This document shows, piece by piece, positions 25,683 to 39,460 of a stretch of 64,000 nt of DNA. The position numbers and the translations under genes were made by a program. Within the stretch, counting starts at the first letter, position 1. Every line of letters starts with the position of its first letter. The stretch comes from Halictus rubicundus (Eukaryota > Arthropoda > Insecta > Hymenoptera > Halictidae): positions 1 through 64,000 of the forward strand of contig NW_027489036.1 of the NCBI RefSeq assembly GCF_050948215.1, given 5' to 3'. The notes below the pieces were generated by a model, which was not told the origin of the DNA, did not search any database, and saw nothing but the letters and a program-made list of their open reading frames with translations.

Positions 25683-25952
25683 AACCTCTCCTTTCTACTA
25701 TCCAATCCTCTATCGAATCCTCTATCCTATCCTATCCTCTATCGTATGCAATCCTCCATCCCATCCAATCTTCTATCCTATCCTCTATTCTATCCTATAC
25801 TCTATCCTATCCTATCCTATATCCTATCCTCTATCTAATCCTATCCTCTATCCTATTCTCTCCTCTATAATATCGTATCCTGCATCCTATCCTATCCTGT
25901 ATCCTATCCTCTATCCTATCCTATCCTTTGGCCTGTCGTATCCACTAGCCCC
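25683..25952 (+). repeat. 270-bp TTGGCC landmark block
   Basis: It starts with AACCTCTCCTTTCTACTATC and ends with TTGGCCTGTCGTATCCAC and CTAGCCCC. AACC lies at 25683 and TTGGCC at 25928, 245 bp apart. This distance is identical in eight copies, although the spacing between the copies varies from 2.4 to 9.6 kb. Confidence 0.9.
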
Positions 25953-26309
25953 TATCCTATCCTCTATCCTATAGTATCCTCTATCCTATCCTATCCTCTA
26001 TCGTCTCCTATCCTCTATCCTATCCAATCCCCTAGCCTATCCTCTATCCTATCCTATCATCTATCTTATCCTATCCTCTATCCTATCCTATCCTCTATCC
26101 TATCCTATCCTCTATCCTATCCTATCCTCTATCCTATCCTATCCTCTATCCTATCCTATCCTCTATCCTATCCTATCCTCTATCCTATCCTATCCTCTAT
26201 CCTATCCTATCCTCTATCCTATCCTATCCTCTATCCTATCCTATCCTATCCTCTATCCTATCCTATCCTCTATCCTATCCTATCCTATCCTCTATCCTAT
26301 CATATCCTC

Positions 26310-28060
26310 TATCCTATCCTATCCTCTATCCTATCCTATCCTCTATCCTATCCTATCCTCTATCCTATCCTATCCTCTATCCTATACTATCCTCTATCCT
26401 ATCCTATCGTCTATCCTATCCTATCCTCTATCCTATCCTATCCTCTATCCTATCCTATCCTCTTTCCTAGCCAATCCTCTATCCTATCCTATTCTCTATC
26501 CTATCCTCAATCCTCTATAATATCGTATCCTCCATCCTATCCTATTCTCTATCCTATAATATCATCTATCCTATCCTATCCTCAATACTATCCTATCCTA
26601 TATGCTATCCAATCCTCTATTCTATCCTATCCTCTATCCTATCCTATCCTCTATCCTATCCTATCCTCTATCCTATCCTATCCTCTATCCTATCCTATCC
26701 TCTAGCCTATCGTATCCTCTATCCTATCCTATCCTCTATCTTATCCTATCCTCTATCCTATCCTATCCTCTATCCTATCCTATCCTCTATCCTATCCTCT
26801 ATCCTATCCTATCCTCTATCGTCTCCTATCCTCTATCCTATCCTATCCTATATCCTATCCTATCCTATCCTCTATCCTATCCTATCCTCTATCGTCTCCT
26901 ATCCTCTATCCTATCCAATCCCCTATCCTATCCTCTATCCTATCCTATCATCTATCTTATCCTATCCTCTATCCTATCCTATCCTCTATCCTATCCTATC
27001 CTCTATCCAATCCTATCCTCTATCCTATCCTATACTCTATCCTATCCTATCCTCTATCCTATCCTATCCTCTATCCTATCCTATCCTCTATCCTATCCTA
27101 TCCTCTATCCTATCCTATCCTCTATCCTATCCTATCCTCTATCCTATCCTCTATCCTATCCTATCCTCTATCCTATCCTATCCTCTATCCTATCCTATCC
27201 TCTAGCCTATCGTATCCTCTATCCTATCCTATCCTCTATCCTATCCTATCCTCTATCCTATCCTATCCTCTATCCTATACTATCCTCTATCCTATCCTAT
27301 CGTCTATCCTATCCTATCCTCTATCCTATCCTATCCTCTATCCTATCCTATCCTCTTTCCTAGCCAATCCTCTATCCTATCCTATTCTCTATCCTATCCT
27401 CAATCCTCTATAATATCGTATCCTCCATCCTATCCTATTCTCTATCCTATAATATCATCTATCCTATCCTATCCTCAATACTATCCTATCCTATATGCTA
27501 TCCAATCCTCTATTCTATCCTATCCTCTATCCTATCCTATCCTCTATCCTATCCTATCCTCTATCCTATCCTATCCTCTATCCTATCCTATCCTCTAGCC
27601 TATCGTATCCTCTATCCTATCCTATCCTCTATCTTATCCTATCCTCTATCCTATCCTATCCTCTATCCTATCCTATCCTCTATCCTATCCTCTATCCTAT
27701 CCTATCCTCTATCGTCTCCTATCCTCTATCCTATCCTATCCTATATCCTATCCTATCCTATCCTCTATCCTATCCTATCCTCTATCGTCTCCTATCCTCT
27801 ATCCTATCCAATCCCCTATCCTATCCTCTATCCTATCCAATCATCTATCTTATCCTATCCTCTATCCTATCCTATCCTCTATCCTATCCTATCCTCTATC
27901 CAATCCTATCCTCTATCCTATCCTATACTCTATCCTATCCTATCCTCTATCCTATCCTATCCTCTATCCTATCCTATCCTCTATCCTATCCTATCCTCTA
28001 TCCTATCCTATCCTCTATCCTATCCTATCCTCTATCCTATCCTCTATCCTATCCTATCCT
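26310..28060 (+). repeat. 893-bp tandem duplication
   Basis: Two copies follow each other: about 26310-27190 and 27203-28060. ATACTATCC, CGTCTATCC (26409 and 27302), CCTAGCCAATCC (TAG at 26468 and 27361) and the ATATGC landmark (26602 and 27495) are all 893 bp apart. To the left of 26310 and to the right of 28060 the match stops. Confidence 0.88.
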
Positions 28061-30820
28061 CTATCCTATCCTATCCTCTATCCTATCCTATCCTCTATCC
28101 TATCCTATCCTCTATCCTATCCTATCCTCTATCCTATCCTATCCTCTATCCTATCCTATCCTCTATCCTATCCTATCCTCTATCCTATCCAATCCCCTAT
28201 CCTATCCTCTATCCTATCCTATCATCTATCTTATCCTATCCTCTATCCTATCCTATCCTCTATCCTATCCAATCCACTATCCTATCCTCTATCCTATCCT
28301 ATCATCTATCTTATCCTATCCTCTATCCTATCCTATCCTCTATCCTATCCTATCGTATTCTCTATCTTATCGTATCATATCCTCTATCCTATCCTATTCT
28401 CTATCCTATCCTCTCCTTTATCCTATCTTATCCTCTATCGTCTGCTCTATCCTATCCTATCCAATATCCTAGCCTATCCTCAATCCTATCCTATCCTCTA
28501 TCCTATCCTATCCTCTATCCTATCCTTTCCTCTATCCTATCCTATCCTCTATCCTATCCAATCCTCTATCCTATCCTATCATCTATCCTATCCTATCCTC
28601 TATCCTATCCTATCCTCTATCGTCTCCTATCCTCTATCCTATCCAATCCCCTATCCTATCCTCTATCCTATCCTATCCTCTATCCTATCCTATCCTCTAT
28701 CCTATCCTATCCTCTATCCTATCCTATCCTATCCTCTATCCTATCATATCCTCTATCCTATCCTATCCTCTATCCTATCCTATCCTCTATCCTATCCTAT
28801 CCTCTATCCTATACTATCCTCTATCCTATCCTATCGTCTATCCTATCCTATCCTCTATCCTATCCTATCCTCTATCCTATCCTATCCTCTTTCCTAGCCA
28901 ATCCTCTATCCTATCCTATTCTCTATCCTATCCTCAATCCTCTATAATATCGTATCCTCCATCCTATCCTATTCTCTATCCTATAATATCATCTATCCTA
29001 TCCTATCCTCAATCCTATCCTATCCTATATGCTATCCAATCCTCTATTCTATCCTATCCTCTATCCTATCCTATCCTCTATCCTATCCTATCCTCTATCC
29101 TATCCTATCCTCTATCCTATCCTATCCTCTATCCTATCCTATCCTCTAGCCTATCGTATCCTCTATCCTATCCTATCCTCTATCTTATCCTATCCTCTAT
29201 CCTATCCTATCCTCTATCCTATCCTATCCTCTATCGTCTCCTATCCTCTATCCTATCCAATCCCCTATCCTATCCTCTATCCTATCCTATCATCTATCTT
29301 ATCCTATCCTCTATCCTATCCTATCCTCTATCCTATCCTATCCTCTATCCAATCCTATCCTCTATCCAATCCTATCCTCTATCCTATCCTATACTCTATC
29401 CTATCCTATCCTCTATCCTATCCTATCCTCTATCCTATCCTATCCTCTATCCTATCCTATCCTCTATCCTATCCTATCCTCTATCCTATCCTATCCTCTA
29501 TCCTATCCTCTATCCTATCCTATCCTCTATCCTATCCTATCCTCTATCCTATCCTATCCTCTATCCTATCCTATCCTCTATCCTATCCTATCCTCTATCC
29601 TATCCTATCCTCTATCCTATCCTATCCTCTATCCTATCCAATCCCCTATCCTATCCTCTATCCTATCCTATCATCTATCTTATCCTATCCTCTATCCTAT
29701 CCTATCCTCTATCCTATCCAATCCACTATCCTATCCTCTATCCTATCCTATCATCTATCTTATCCTATCCTCTATCCTATCCTATCCTCTATCCTATCCT
29801 ATCGTATTCTCTATCTTATCGTATCATATCCTCTATCCTATCCTATTCTCTATCCTATCCTCTCCTTTATCCTATCTTATCCTCTATCGTCTGCTCTATC
29901 CTATCCTATCCAATATCCTAGCCTATCCTCAATCCTATCCTATCCTCTATCCTATCCTATCCTCTATCCTATCCTTTCCTCTATCCTATCCTATCCTCTA
30001 TCCTATCCTATCCTCTATCCTATCCTATCCTCTATCCTATCCTATCCTATCCTCTATCCTATCATATCCTCTATCCTATCCTATCCTCTATCCTATCCTA
30101 TCCTCTATCCTATCCTATCCTCTATCCTATCCTATCCTCTATCCTATCCTATCCTCTATCCTATCCTATCCTCTATCCTATCCTATCCTCTATCCTATCC
30201 TATCCTCTATCCTATCCTATCCTCTATCCTATCCTATCCTCTATCCTATCCTATCCTCTATCCTATCCTATCCTCTATCCTATCCTATCCTCTATCCTAT
30301 CCTATCCTCTATCCTATCCTATCCTCTATCCTATCCTATCCTCTATCCTATCCTAACCTCTATCCAATCCTATCCTCTATCCTATCCTATCCTCTATCCT
30401 ATCCTATCCTCTATCCTATCCTATCCTCCATCCTATCCTATCCTCTATCGTCTCCTATCCTCTATCCTATCCAATCCCCTATCCTATCCTCTATCCTATC
30501 CTATCATCTATCTTATCCTATCCTCTATCCTATCCTATCCTCTATCCTATCCTATCCTCTATCCTATCCTATCCTCTATCGTCTCCTATCCTCTATCATA
30601 TCCAATCCCCTATCCTATCCTCTATCCTATCCTATCATCTATCTTATCCTATCCTCTATCCGATCCTATCTTAATCTCTATCTTATCGTATCATATCCTC
30701 TATCCTATCCTATTCTCTATCCTATCCTCTCCTTTATCCTATCTTATCCTCTATCGTCTGCTCTATCCTATCCTATCCAATAGCCTATCCTATCCTCAAT
30801 CCTATCCTATCCTCTATCCT

Positions 30821-31090
30821 AACCTCTCCTTTCTACTATCCAATCCTCTATCGAATCCTCTATCCTATCCTATCCTCTATCGTATGCAATCCTCCATCCC
30901 ATCCAATCTTCTATCCTATCCTCTATTCTATCCTATACTCTATCCTATCCTATCCTATATCCTATCCTCTATCTAGTCCTATCCTCTATCCTATTCTCTC
31001 CTCTATAATATCGTATCCTGCATCCTATCCTATCCTGTATCCTATCCTCTATCCTATCCTATCCTTTGGCCTGTCGTATCCACTAGCCCC
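30821..31090 (+). repeat. 270-bp TTGGCC landmark block
   Basis: Same layout as the block at 25683, with TTGGCC at 31066. It carries a single A-to-G change at 30976 (CTAGTCC in place of CTAATCC), the only substitution I noticed within the intact blocks. Confidence 0.9.
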
Positions 31091-34000
31091 TATCCTATCC
31101 TCTATCCTATAGTATCCTCTATCCTATCCTATCCTCTATCGTCTCCTATCCTCTATCCTATCCAATCCCCTAGCCTATCCTCTATCCTATCCTATCATCT
31201 ATCTTATCCTATCCTCTATCCTATCCTATCCTCTATCCTATCCTATCCTCTATCCTATCCTATCCTCTATCCTATCCTATCCTCTATCCTATCCTATCCT
31301 CTATCCTATCCTATCCTCTATCCTATCCTATCCTCTATCCTATCCTATCCTCTATCCTATCCTATCCTCTATCCTATCCTATCCTCTATCCTATCCTATC
31401 CTCTATCCTATCCTATCCTCTATCCTATCCTATCCTATCCTCTATCCTATCATATCCTCTATCCTATCCTATCCTCTATCCTATCCTATCCTCTATCCTA
31501 TCCTATCCTCTATCCTATCCTATCCTCTATCCTATACTATCCTCTATCCTATCCTATCGTCTATCCTATCCTATCCTCTATCCTATCCTATCCTCTATCC
31601 TATCCTATCCTCTATCCTATCCTATCCTCTATCCTATCCTCTATCCTATCCTATCCTCTATCCAATCCTATCCTCTATCCTATCCTATCCTCTATCCTAT
31701 CCTATCCTCTATCCTATCCTATCCTCCATCCTATCCTATCCTCTATCGTGTCCTATCCTCTATCCTATCCAATCCCCTATCCTATCCTCTATCCTATCCT
31801 ATCATCTATCTTATCCTATCCTCTATCCTATCCTATCCTCTATCCTATCCTATCGTATTCTCTATCTTATCGTATCATATCCTCTATCCTATCCTATTCT
31901 CTATCCTATCCTCTCCTTTATCCTATCTTATCCTCTATCGTCTGCTCTATCCTATCCTATCCAATATCCTAGCCTATCCTCAATCCTATCCTATCCTCTA
32001 TCCTATCCTATCCTCTATCCTATCCTTTCCTCTATCCTATCCTATCCTCTATCCTATCCAATCCTCTATCCTATCCTTTCCTCTATCCTATCCTATCCTC
32101 TATCCTATCCTATCCTCTATCCTATCCTATCCTATCCTATCCTCTATCCAATCCTATCCTCTATCCTATACTATACTCTATCCTATCCTATCCTCTATCC
32201 TATCCTATCCTCTATCCTATCCTATCCTCTATCCTATCCTATCCTCTATCCTATCCTATCCTCTATCCTATCCTATCCTCTATCCTATCCTCTATCCTAT
32301 CCTATCCTCTATCCTATCCTATCCTCTATCCTATCCTATCCTCTATCCTATCCTATCCTCTATCCTATCCAATCCCCTATCCTATCCTCTATCCTATCCT
32401 ATCATCTATCTTATCCTATCCTCTATCCTATCCTATCCTCTATCCTATCCAATCCACTATCCTATCCTCTATCCTATCCTATCATCTATCTTATCCTATC
32501 CTCTATCCTATCCTATCCTCTATCCTATCCTATCGTATTCTCTATCTTATCGTATCATATCCTCTATCCTATCCTATTCTCTATCCTATCCTCTCCTTTA
32601 TCCTATCTTATCCTCTATCGTCTGCTCTATCCTATCCTATCCAATATCCTAGCCTATCCTCAATCCTATCCTATCCTCTATCCTATCCTATCCTCTATCC
32701 TATCCTTTCCTCTATCCTATCCTATCCTCTATCCTATCCAATCCTCTATCCTAACCTATCCTCTATCCTATCCTATCCTCTATCCTATCCTATCCTCTAT
32801 CGTCTCCTATCCTCTATCCTATCCAATCCCCTATCCTATCCTCTATCCTATCCTATCATCTATCTTATCCTATCCTCTATCCTATCCTATCGTAATCTCT
32901 ATCTTATCGTATCATATCCTCTATCCTATCCTATTCTCTATCCTATAATATCATCTATCCTATCCTATCCTCAATCCTATCCTATCCTATATGCTATCCA
33001 ATCCTCTATTCTATCCTATCCTCTATCCTATCCTATCCTCTATCCTATCCTATCCTCTATCCTATCCTATCGTATTCTCTATCTTATCGTATCATATCCT
33101 CTATCCTATCCTATTCTCTATCCTATCCTCTCCTTTATCCTATCTTATGCTCTATCGTCTGCTCTATCCTATCCGATCCAATATCCTATCCTATCCTCTA
33201 TCCTATCCTATCCTCTATCCTATCCTCTATCCTATCCTCTATCCTATCCTATCCTCTATCGTCTCCTATCCTCTATCCTATCCAATCCCCTATCCTATCC
33301 TCTATCCTATCCTATCATCTATCTTATCCTATCCGCTATCCTATCCTATCCTCTATCGTCTCCTATCCTCTATCCTATCCAATCCCCTATCCTATCCTCT
33401 ATCCTATCCTATCATCTATCTTATCCTATCCTCTATCCTATCCTATCCTCTATCCTATCCTATCCTCTATCCTATCCTATCCTCAATCCTATCCTATCCT
33501 CTATCCTATCCTATCCTCTATCCTATCCTCTATCCTATCCTATCCTCTATCGTCTCCTATCCTCTATCCTATCCTATCCTCTATCCTATCCTATCCTCTA
33601 TCCTATCCTATCCTCTATCCTATCCTATCCTCTATCCTATCCTATCCTCTATCCTATCCTATCCTCTATCCTATCCTATCCTCTATCCTATCCTATCCTC
33701 TATCCTATCCTATCCTCTATCCTATCCTATCCTCTATCCTATCCTATCCTCTATCCTATCCTATCCTCTATCCTATCCTATCCTCTATCCTATCCTATCT
33801 TCTATCCTATCCTAACCTCTATCCAATCCTATCCTCTATCCTATCCTATCCTCTATCCTATCCTATCCTCTATCCTATCCTATCCTCCATCCTATCCTAT
33901 CCTCTATCGTCTCCTATCCTCTATCCTATCCAATCCCCTATCCTATCCTCTATCCTATCCTATCATCTATCTTATCCTATCCTCTATCCTATCCTATCCT

Positions 34001-34279
34001 CTATCCTATCCTATCCTCTATCCTATCCTATCCTCTATCGTCTCCTATCCTCTATCATATCCAATCCCCTATCCTATCCTCTATCCTATCCTATCATCTA
34101 TCTTATCCTATCCTCTATCCTATCCTATCTTAATCTCTATCTTATCGTATCATATCCTCTATCCTATCCTATTCTCTATCCTATCCTCTCCTTTATCCTA
34201 TCTTATCCTCTATCGTCTGCTCTATCCTATCCTATCCAATAGCCTTTCCTATCCTCAATCCTATCCTATCCTCTATCCT

Positions 34280-34549
34280 AACCTCTCCTTTCTACTATCC
34301 AATCCTCTATCGAATCCTCTATCCTATCCTATCCTCTATCGTATGCAATCCTCCATCCCATCCAATCTTCTATCCTATCCTCTATTCTATCCTATACTCT
34401 ATCCTATCCTATCCTATATCCTATCCTCTATCTAATCCTATCCTCTATCCTATTCTCTCCTCTATAATATCGTATCCTGCATCCTATCCTATCCTGTATC
34501 CTATCCTCTATCCTATCCTATCCTTTGGCCTGTCGTATCCACTAGCCCC
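34280..34549 (+). repeat. 270-bp TTGGCC landmark block
   Basis: Intact copy with TTGGCC at 34525. Just upstream it has AGCCTTTCC near 34242 where the other copies have AGCCTATCC. Downstream the usual ATATGC landmark is missing: near 35115 the sequence jumps from CCTCAATACTATCG into a later part of the block, which points to a local deletion. Confidence 0.9.
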
Positions 34550-36299
34550 TATCCTATCCTCTATCCTATAGTATCCTCTATCCTATCCTATCCTCTATCG
34601 TCTCCTATCCTCTATCCTATCCAATCCCCTAGCCTATCCTCTATCCTATCCTATCATCTATCTTATCCTATCCTCTATCCTATCCTATCCTCTATCCTAT
34701 CCTATCCTCTATCCTATCCTATCCTCTATCCTATCCTATCCTCTATCCTATCCTATCCTCTATCCTATCCTATCCTATCCTCTATCCTATCCTATCCTCT
34801 ATCCTATCCTATCCTATCCTCTATCCTATCATATCCTCTATCCTATCCTATCCTCTATCCTATCCTATCCTCTATCCTATCCTATCCTCTATCCTATCCT
34901 ATCCTCTATCCTATACTATCCTCAATCCTATCCTATCGTCTATCCTATCCTATCCTCTATCCTATCCTATCCTCTATCCTATCCTATCCTCTTTCCTAGC
35001 CAATCCTCTATCCTATCCTATTCTCTATCCTATCCTCAATCCTCTATAATATCGTATCCTCCATCCTATCCTATTCTCTATCCTATAATATCATCTATCC
35101 TATCCTATCCTCAATACTATCGTATCCTCTATCCTATCCTATCCTCTATCTTATCCTATCCTCTATCCTATCCTATCCTCTATCCTATCCTATCCTCTAT
35201 CCTATCCTCTATCCTATTCTATCCTCTATCGTCTCCTATCCTCTATCCTATCCTATCCTATATCCTATCCTATCCTATCCTCTATCCTATCCTATCCTCT
35301 ATCGTCTCCTATCCTCTATCCTATCCAATCCCCTATCCTATCCTCTATCCTATCCTATCATCTATCTTATCCTATCCTCTATCCTATCCTATCCTCTATC
35401 CTATCCTATCCTCTATCCAATCCTATCCTCTATCCTATCCTATACTCTATCCTATCCTATCCTCTATCCTATCCTATCCTCTATCCTATCCTATCCTCTA
35501 TCCTATCCTATCCTCTATCCTATCCTATCCTCTATCCTATCCTATCCTCTATCGTCTCCTATCCTCTATCCTATCCAATCCCCTATCCTATCCTCTATCC
35601 TATCCTATCATCTATCTTATCCTATCCTCTATCCTATCCTATCGTAATCTCTATCTTATCGTATCATATCCTCTATCCTATCCTATTCTCTATCCTATAA
35701 TATCATCTATCCTATCCTATCCTTAATCCTATCCTATCCTATATGCTATCCAATCCTCTATTCTATCCTATCCTCTATCCTATCCTATCCTCTATCCTAT
35801 CCTATCCTCTATCCTATCCTATCGTATTCTCTATCTTATCGTATCATATCCTCTATCCTATCCTATTCTCTATCCTATCCTCTCCTTTATCCTATCTTAT
35901 GCTCTATCGTCTGCTCTATCCTATCCGATCCAATATCCTATCCTATCCTCTATCCTATCCTATCCTCTATCCTATCCTCTATCCTATCCTCTATCCTATC
36001 CTATCCTCTATCGTCTCCTATCCTCTATCCTATCCAATCCCCTATCCTATCCTCTATCCTATCCTATCATCTATCTTATCCTATCCGCTATCCTATCCTA
36101 TCCTCTATCGTCTCCTATCCTCTATCCTATCCAATCCCCTATCCTATCCTCTATCCTATCCTATCATCTATCTTATCCTATCCTCTATCCTATCCTATCC
36201 TCTATCCTATCCTATCCTCTATCCTATCCTATCCTCAATCCTATCCTATCCTCTATCCTATCCTATCCTCTATCCTATCCTATCCTCTATCCTATCCTA

Positions 36300-39200
36300 T
36301 CCTCTATCCTATCCTCTATCCTATCCTATCCTCTATCGTCTCCTATCCTCTATCCTATCCTATCCTCTATCCTATCCTATCCTCTATATTATCCTATCCT
36401 CTATCCTATCCTATCCTCTATCCTATCCTATCCTCTATCCTATCCTATCCTCTATCCTATCCTATCCTCTATCGTCTCCTATCCTCTATCATATCCAATC
36501 CCCTATCCTATCCTCTATCCTATCCTATCATCTATCTTATCCTATCCTCTATCCTATCCTATCTTAATCTCTATCTTATCGTATCATATCCTCTATCCTA
36601 TCCTATTCTCTATCCTATCCTCTCCTTTATCCTATCTTATCCTCTATCGTCTGCTCTATCCTATCCTATCCAATAGCCTATCCTATCCTCAATCCTATCC
36701 TATCCTCTATCCTAACCTCTCCTTTCTACTATCCAATCCTCTATCGAATCCTCTATCCTATCCTATCCTCTATCGTATGCAATCCTCCATCCCATCCAAT
36801 CTTCTATCCTATCCTCTATTCTATCCTATACTCTATCCTATCCTATCCTATATCCTATCCTCTATCTAATCCTATCCTCTATCCTATTCTCTCCTCTATA
36901 ATATCGTATCCTGCATCCTATCCTATCCTGTATCCTATCCTCTATCCTATCCTATCCTTTGGCCTGTCGTATCCACTAGCCCCTATCCTATCCTCTATCC
37001 TATAGTATCCTCTATCCTATCCTATCCTCTATCGTCTCCTATCCTCTATCCTATCCAATCCCCTAGCCTATCCTCTATCCTATCCTATCATCTATCTTAT
37101 CCTATCCTCTATCCTATCCTATCCTCTATCCTATCCTATCCTCTATCCTATCCTATCCTCTATCCTATCCTATCCTCTATCCTATCCTATCCTCTATCCT
37201 ATCCTATCCTCTATCCTATCCTATCCTCTATCCTATCCTATCCTATCCTCTATCCTATCATATCCTCTATCCTATCCTATCCTATCCTCTATCCTATCAT
37301 ATCCTCTATCCTATCCTATCCTCTATCCTATCCTATCCTCTATCCTATCCTATCCTCTATCCTATCCTATCCTCTATCCTATACTATCCTCTATCCTATC
37401 CTATCGTCTATCCTATCCTATCCTCTATCCTATCCTATCCTCTATCCTATCCTATCCTCTTTCCTAGCCAATCCTCTATCCTATCCTATTCTCTATCCTA
37501 TCCTCAATCCTCTATAATATCGTATCCTCCATCCTATCCTATTCTCTATTCTATAATATCATCTATCCTATCCTATACTCAATACTATCCTATCCTATAT
37601 GCTATCCAATCCTCTATTCTATCCTATCCTCTATCCTATCCTATCCTCTATCCTATCCTATCCTCTATCCTATCCTATCCTCTATCCTATCCTATCCTCT
37701 AGCCTATCGTATCCTCTATCCTATCCTATCCTCTATCTTATCCTATCCTCTATCCTATCCTATCCTCTATCCTATCCTATCCTCTATCCTATCCTCTATC
37801 CTATCCTATCCTCTATCGTCTCCTATCCTCTATCCTATCCTATCCTATATCCTATCCTATCCTATCCTCTATCCTATCCTATCCTCTATCGTCTCCTCTC
37901 CTCTATCCTATCCAATCCCCTATCCTATCCTCTATCCTATCCTATCATCTATCTTATCCTATCCTCTATCCTATCCTATCCTCTATCCTATCCTATCCTC
38001 TATCCAATCCTATCCTCTATCCTATCCTATACTCTATCCTATCCTATCCTCTATCCTATCCTATCCTCTATCCTATCCTATCCTCTATCCTATCCTATCC
38101 TCTATCCTATCCTATCCTCTATCCTATCCTATCCTCTATCGTCTCCTATCCTCTATCCTATCCAATCCCCTATCCTATCCTCTATCCTATCCTATCATCT
38201 ATCTTATCCTATCCTCTATCCTATCCTATCGTAATCTCTATCTTATCGTATCATATCCTCTATCCTATCCTATTCTCTATCCTATAATATCATCTATCCT
38301 ATCCTATCCTCAATCCTATCCTATCCTATATGCTATCCAATCCTCTATTCTATCCTATCCTCTATCCTATCCTATCCTCTATCCTATCCTATCCTCTATC
38401 CTATCCTATCGTATTCTCTATCTTATCGTATCATATCCTCTATCCTATCCTATTCTCTATCCTATCCTCTCCTTTATACTATCTTATGCTCTATCGTCTG
38501 CTCTATCCTATCCGATCCAATATCCTATCCTATCCTCTATCCTATCCTATCCTCTATCCTATCCTCTATCCTATCCTATCCTCTATCCTATCCTATCCTC
38601 TATCCTATCCTATCCTCTATCCTATCCTATCCTCTATCCTATCCTATCCTCTATCCTATCCTATCCTCTATCCTATCCTATCCTCTATCCTATCCTATCC
38701 TCTATCCTATCCTATCGTCTATCCTATCCTATCCTCTATCCTATCCTATCCTCTATCCTATCCTATCCTCTTTCCTAGCCAATCCTCTATCCTATCCTAT
38801 TCTCTATCCTATCCTCAATCCTCTATAATATCGTATCCTCCATCCTATCCTATTCTCTATCCTATAATATCATCTATCCTATCCTATCCTCAATACTATC
38901 CTATCCTATATGCTATCCAATCCTCTATTCTATCCTATCCTCTATCCTATCCTATCCTCTATCCTATCCTATCCTCTATCCTATCCTATCCTCTATCCTA
39001 TCCTATCCTCTAGCCTATCGTATCCTCTATCCTATCCTATCCTCTATCTTATCCTATCCTCTATCCTATCCTATCCTCTATCCTATCCTATCCTCTATCC
39101 TATCCTCTATCCTATCCTATCCTCTATCGTCTCCTATCCTCTATCCTATCCTATCCTATATCCTATCCTATCCTATCCTCTATCCTATCCTATCCTCTAT

Positions 39201-39460
39201 CGTCTCCTATCCTCTATCCTATCCAATCCCCTATCCTATCCTCTATCCTATCCTATCATCTATCTTATCCTATCCTCTATCCTATCCTATCCTGTATCCT
39301 ATCCTATCCTCTATCCAATCCTATCCTCTATCCTATCCTATACTCTATCCTATCCTATCCTCTATCCTATCCTATCCTCTATCCTATCCTATCCTCTATC
39401 CTATCCTATCCTCTATCCTATCCTATCCTCTATCCTATCCTATCCTCTATCCTATCCTAT
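36300..39460 (+). repeat. 3.16-3.21-kb tandem higher-order repeat, copy 1
   Basis: Anchors in this copy and the next are 3160 bp apart at TATATTATCC (36385), CGTCTCC (36338) and TTGGCC (36959), 3177 bp apart at the ATATGC landmarks 37599 and 38330, and 3211 bp apart at 38910 and at CCTGTATCC (39294). The steps of 17 and 34 bp are one and two units. The left edge lies between 36240 and 36300, since CCTCAATCC at 36230 has no partner. Confidence 0.9.
36714..36983 (+). repeat. 270-bp TTGGCC landmark block
   Basis: Intact copy with TTGGCC at 36959. It sits in copy 1 of the 3.16-kb repeat. It follows the ATATGC landmark at 35743 by only 971 bp, against about 1289-1301 bp at most comparable places, so about 0.3 kb was lost between them. 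Confidence 0.9.

Larger units (their letters stand above)
23400..36300 (+). repeat. Mosaic of landmark blocks in satellite background
   Basis: Landmarks recur at uneven distances: ATATGC at 23845, 24382, 26602, 27495, 29029, 32991 and 35743, and the 270-bp TTGGCC block at 25683, 30821 and 34280. Between them lie consensus runs and a frequent module of about 85 bp with CGTCTCC, then CCAATCCCC, then CATCTATCTTATCC. The ATATGC at 24382 starts a stretch like that at 21562, 2820 bp to the left, with one extra 12-bp unit. No gene is present. All open frames here spell the repeat peptide. Confidence 0.8.
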
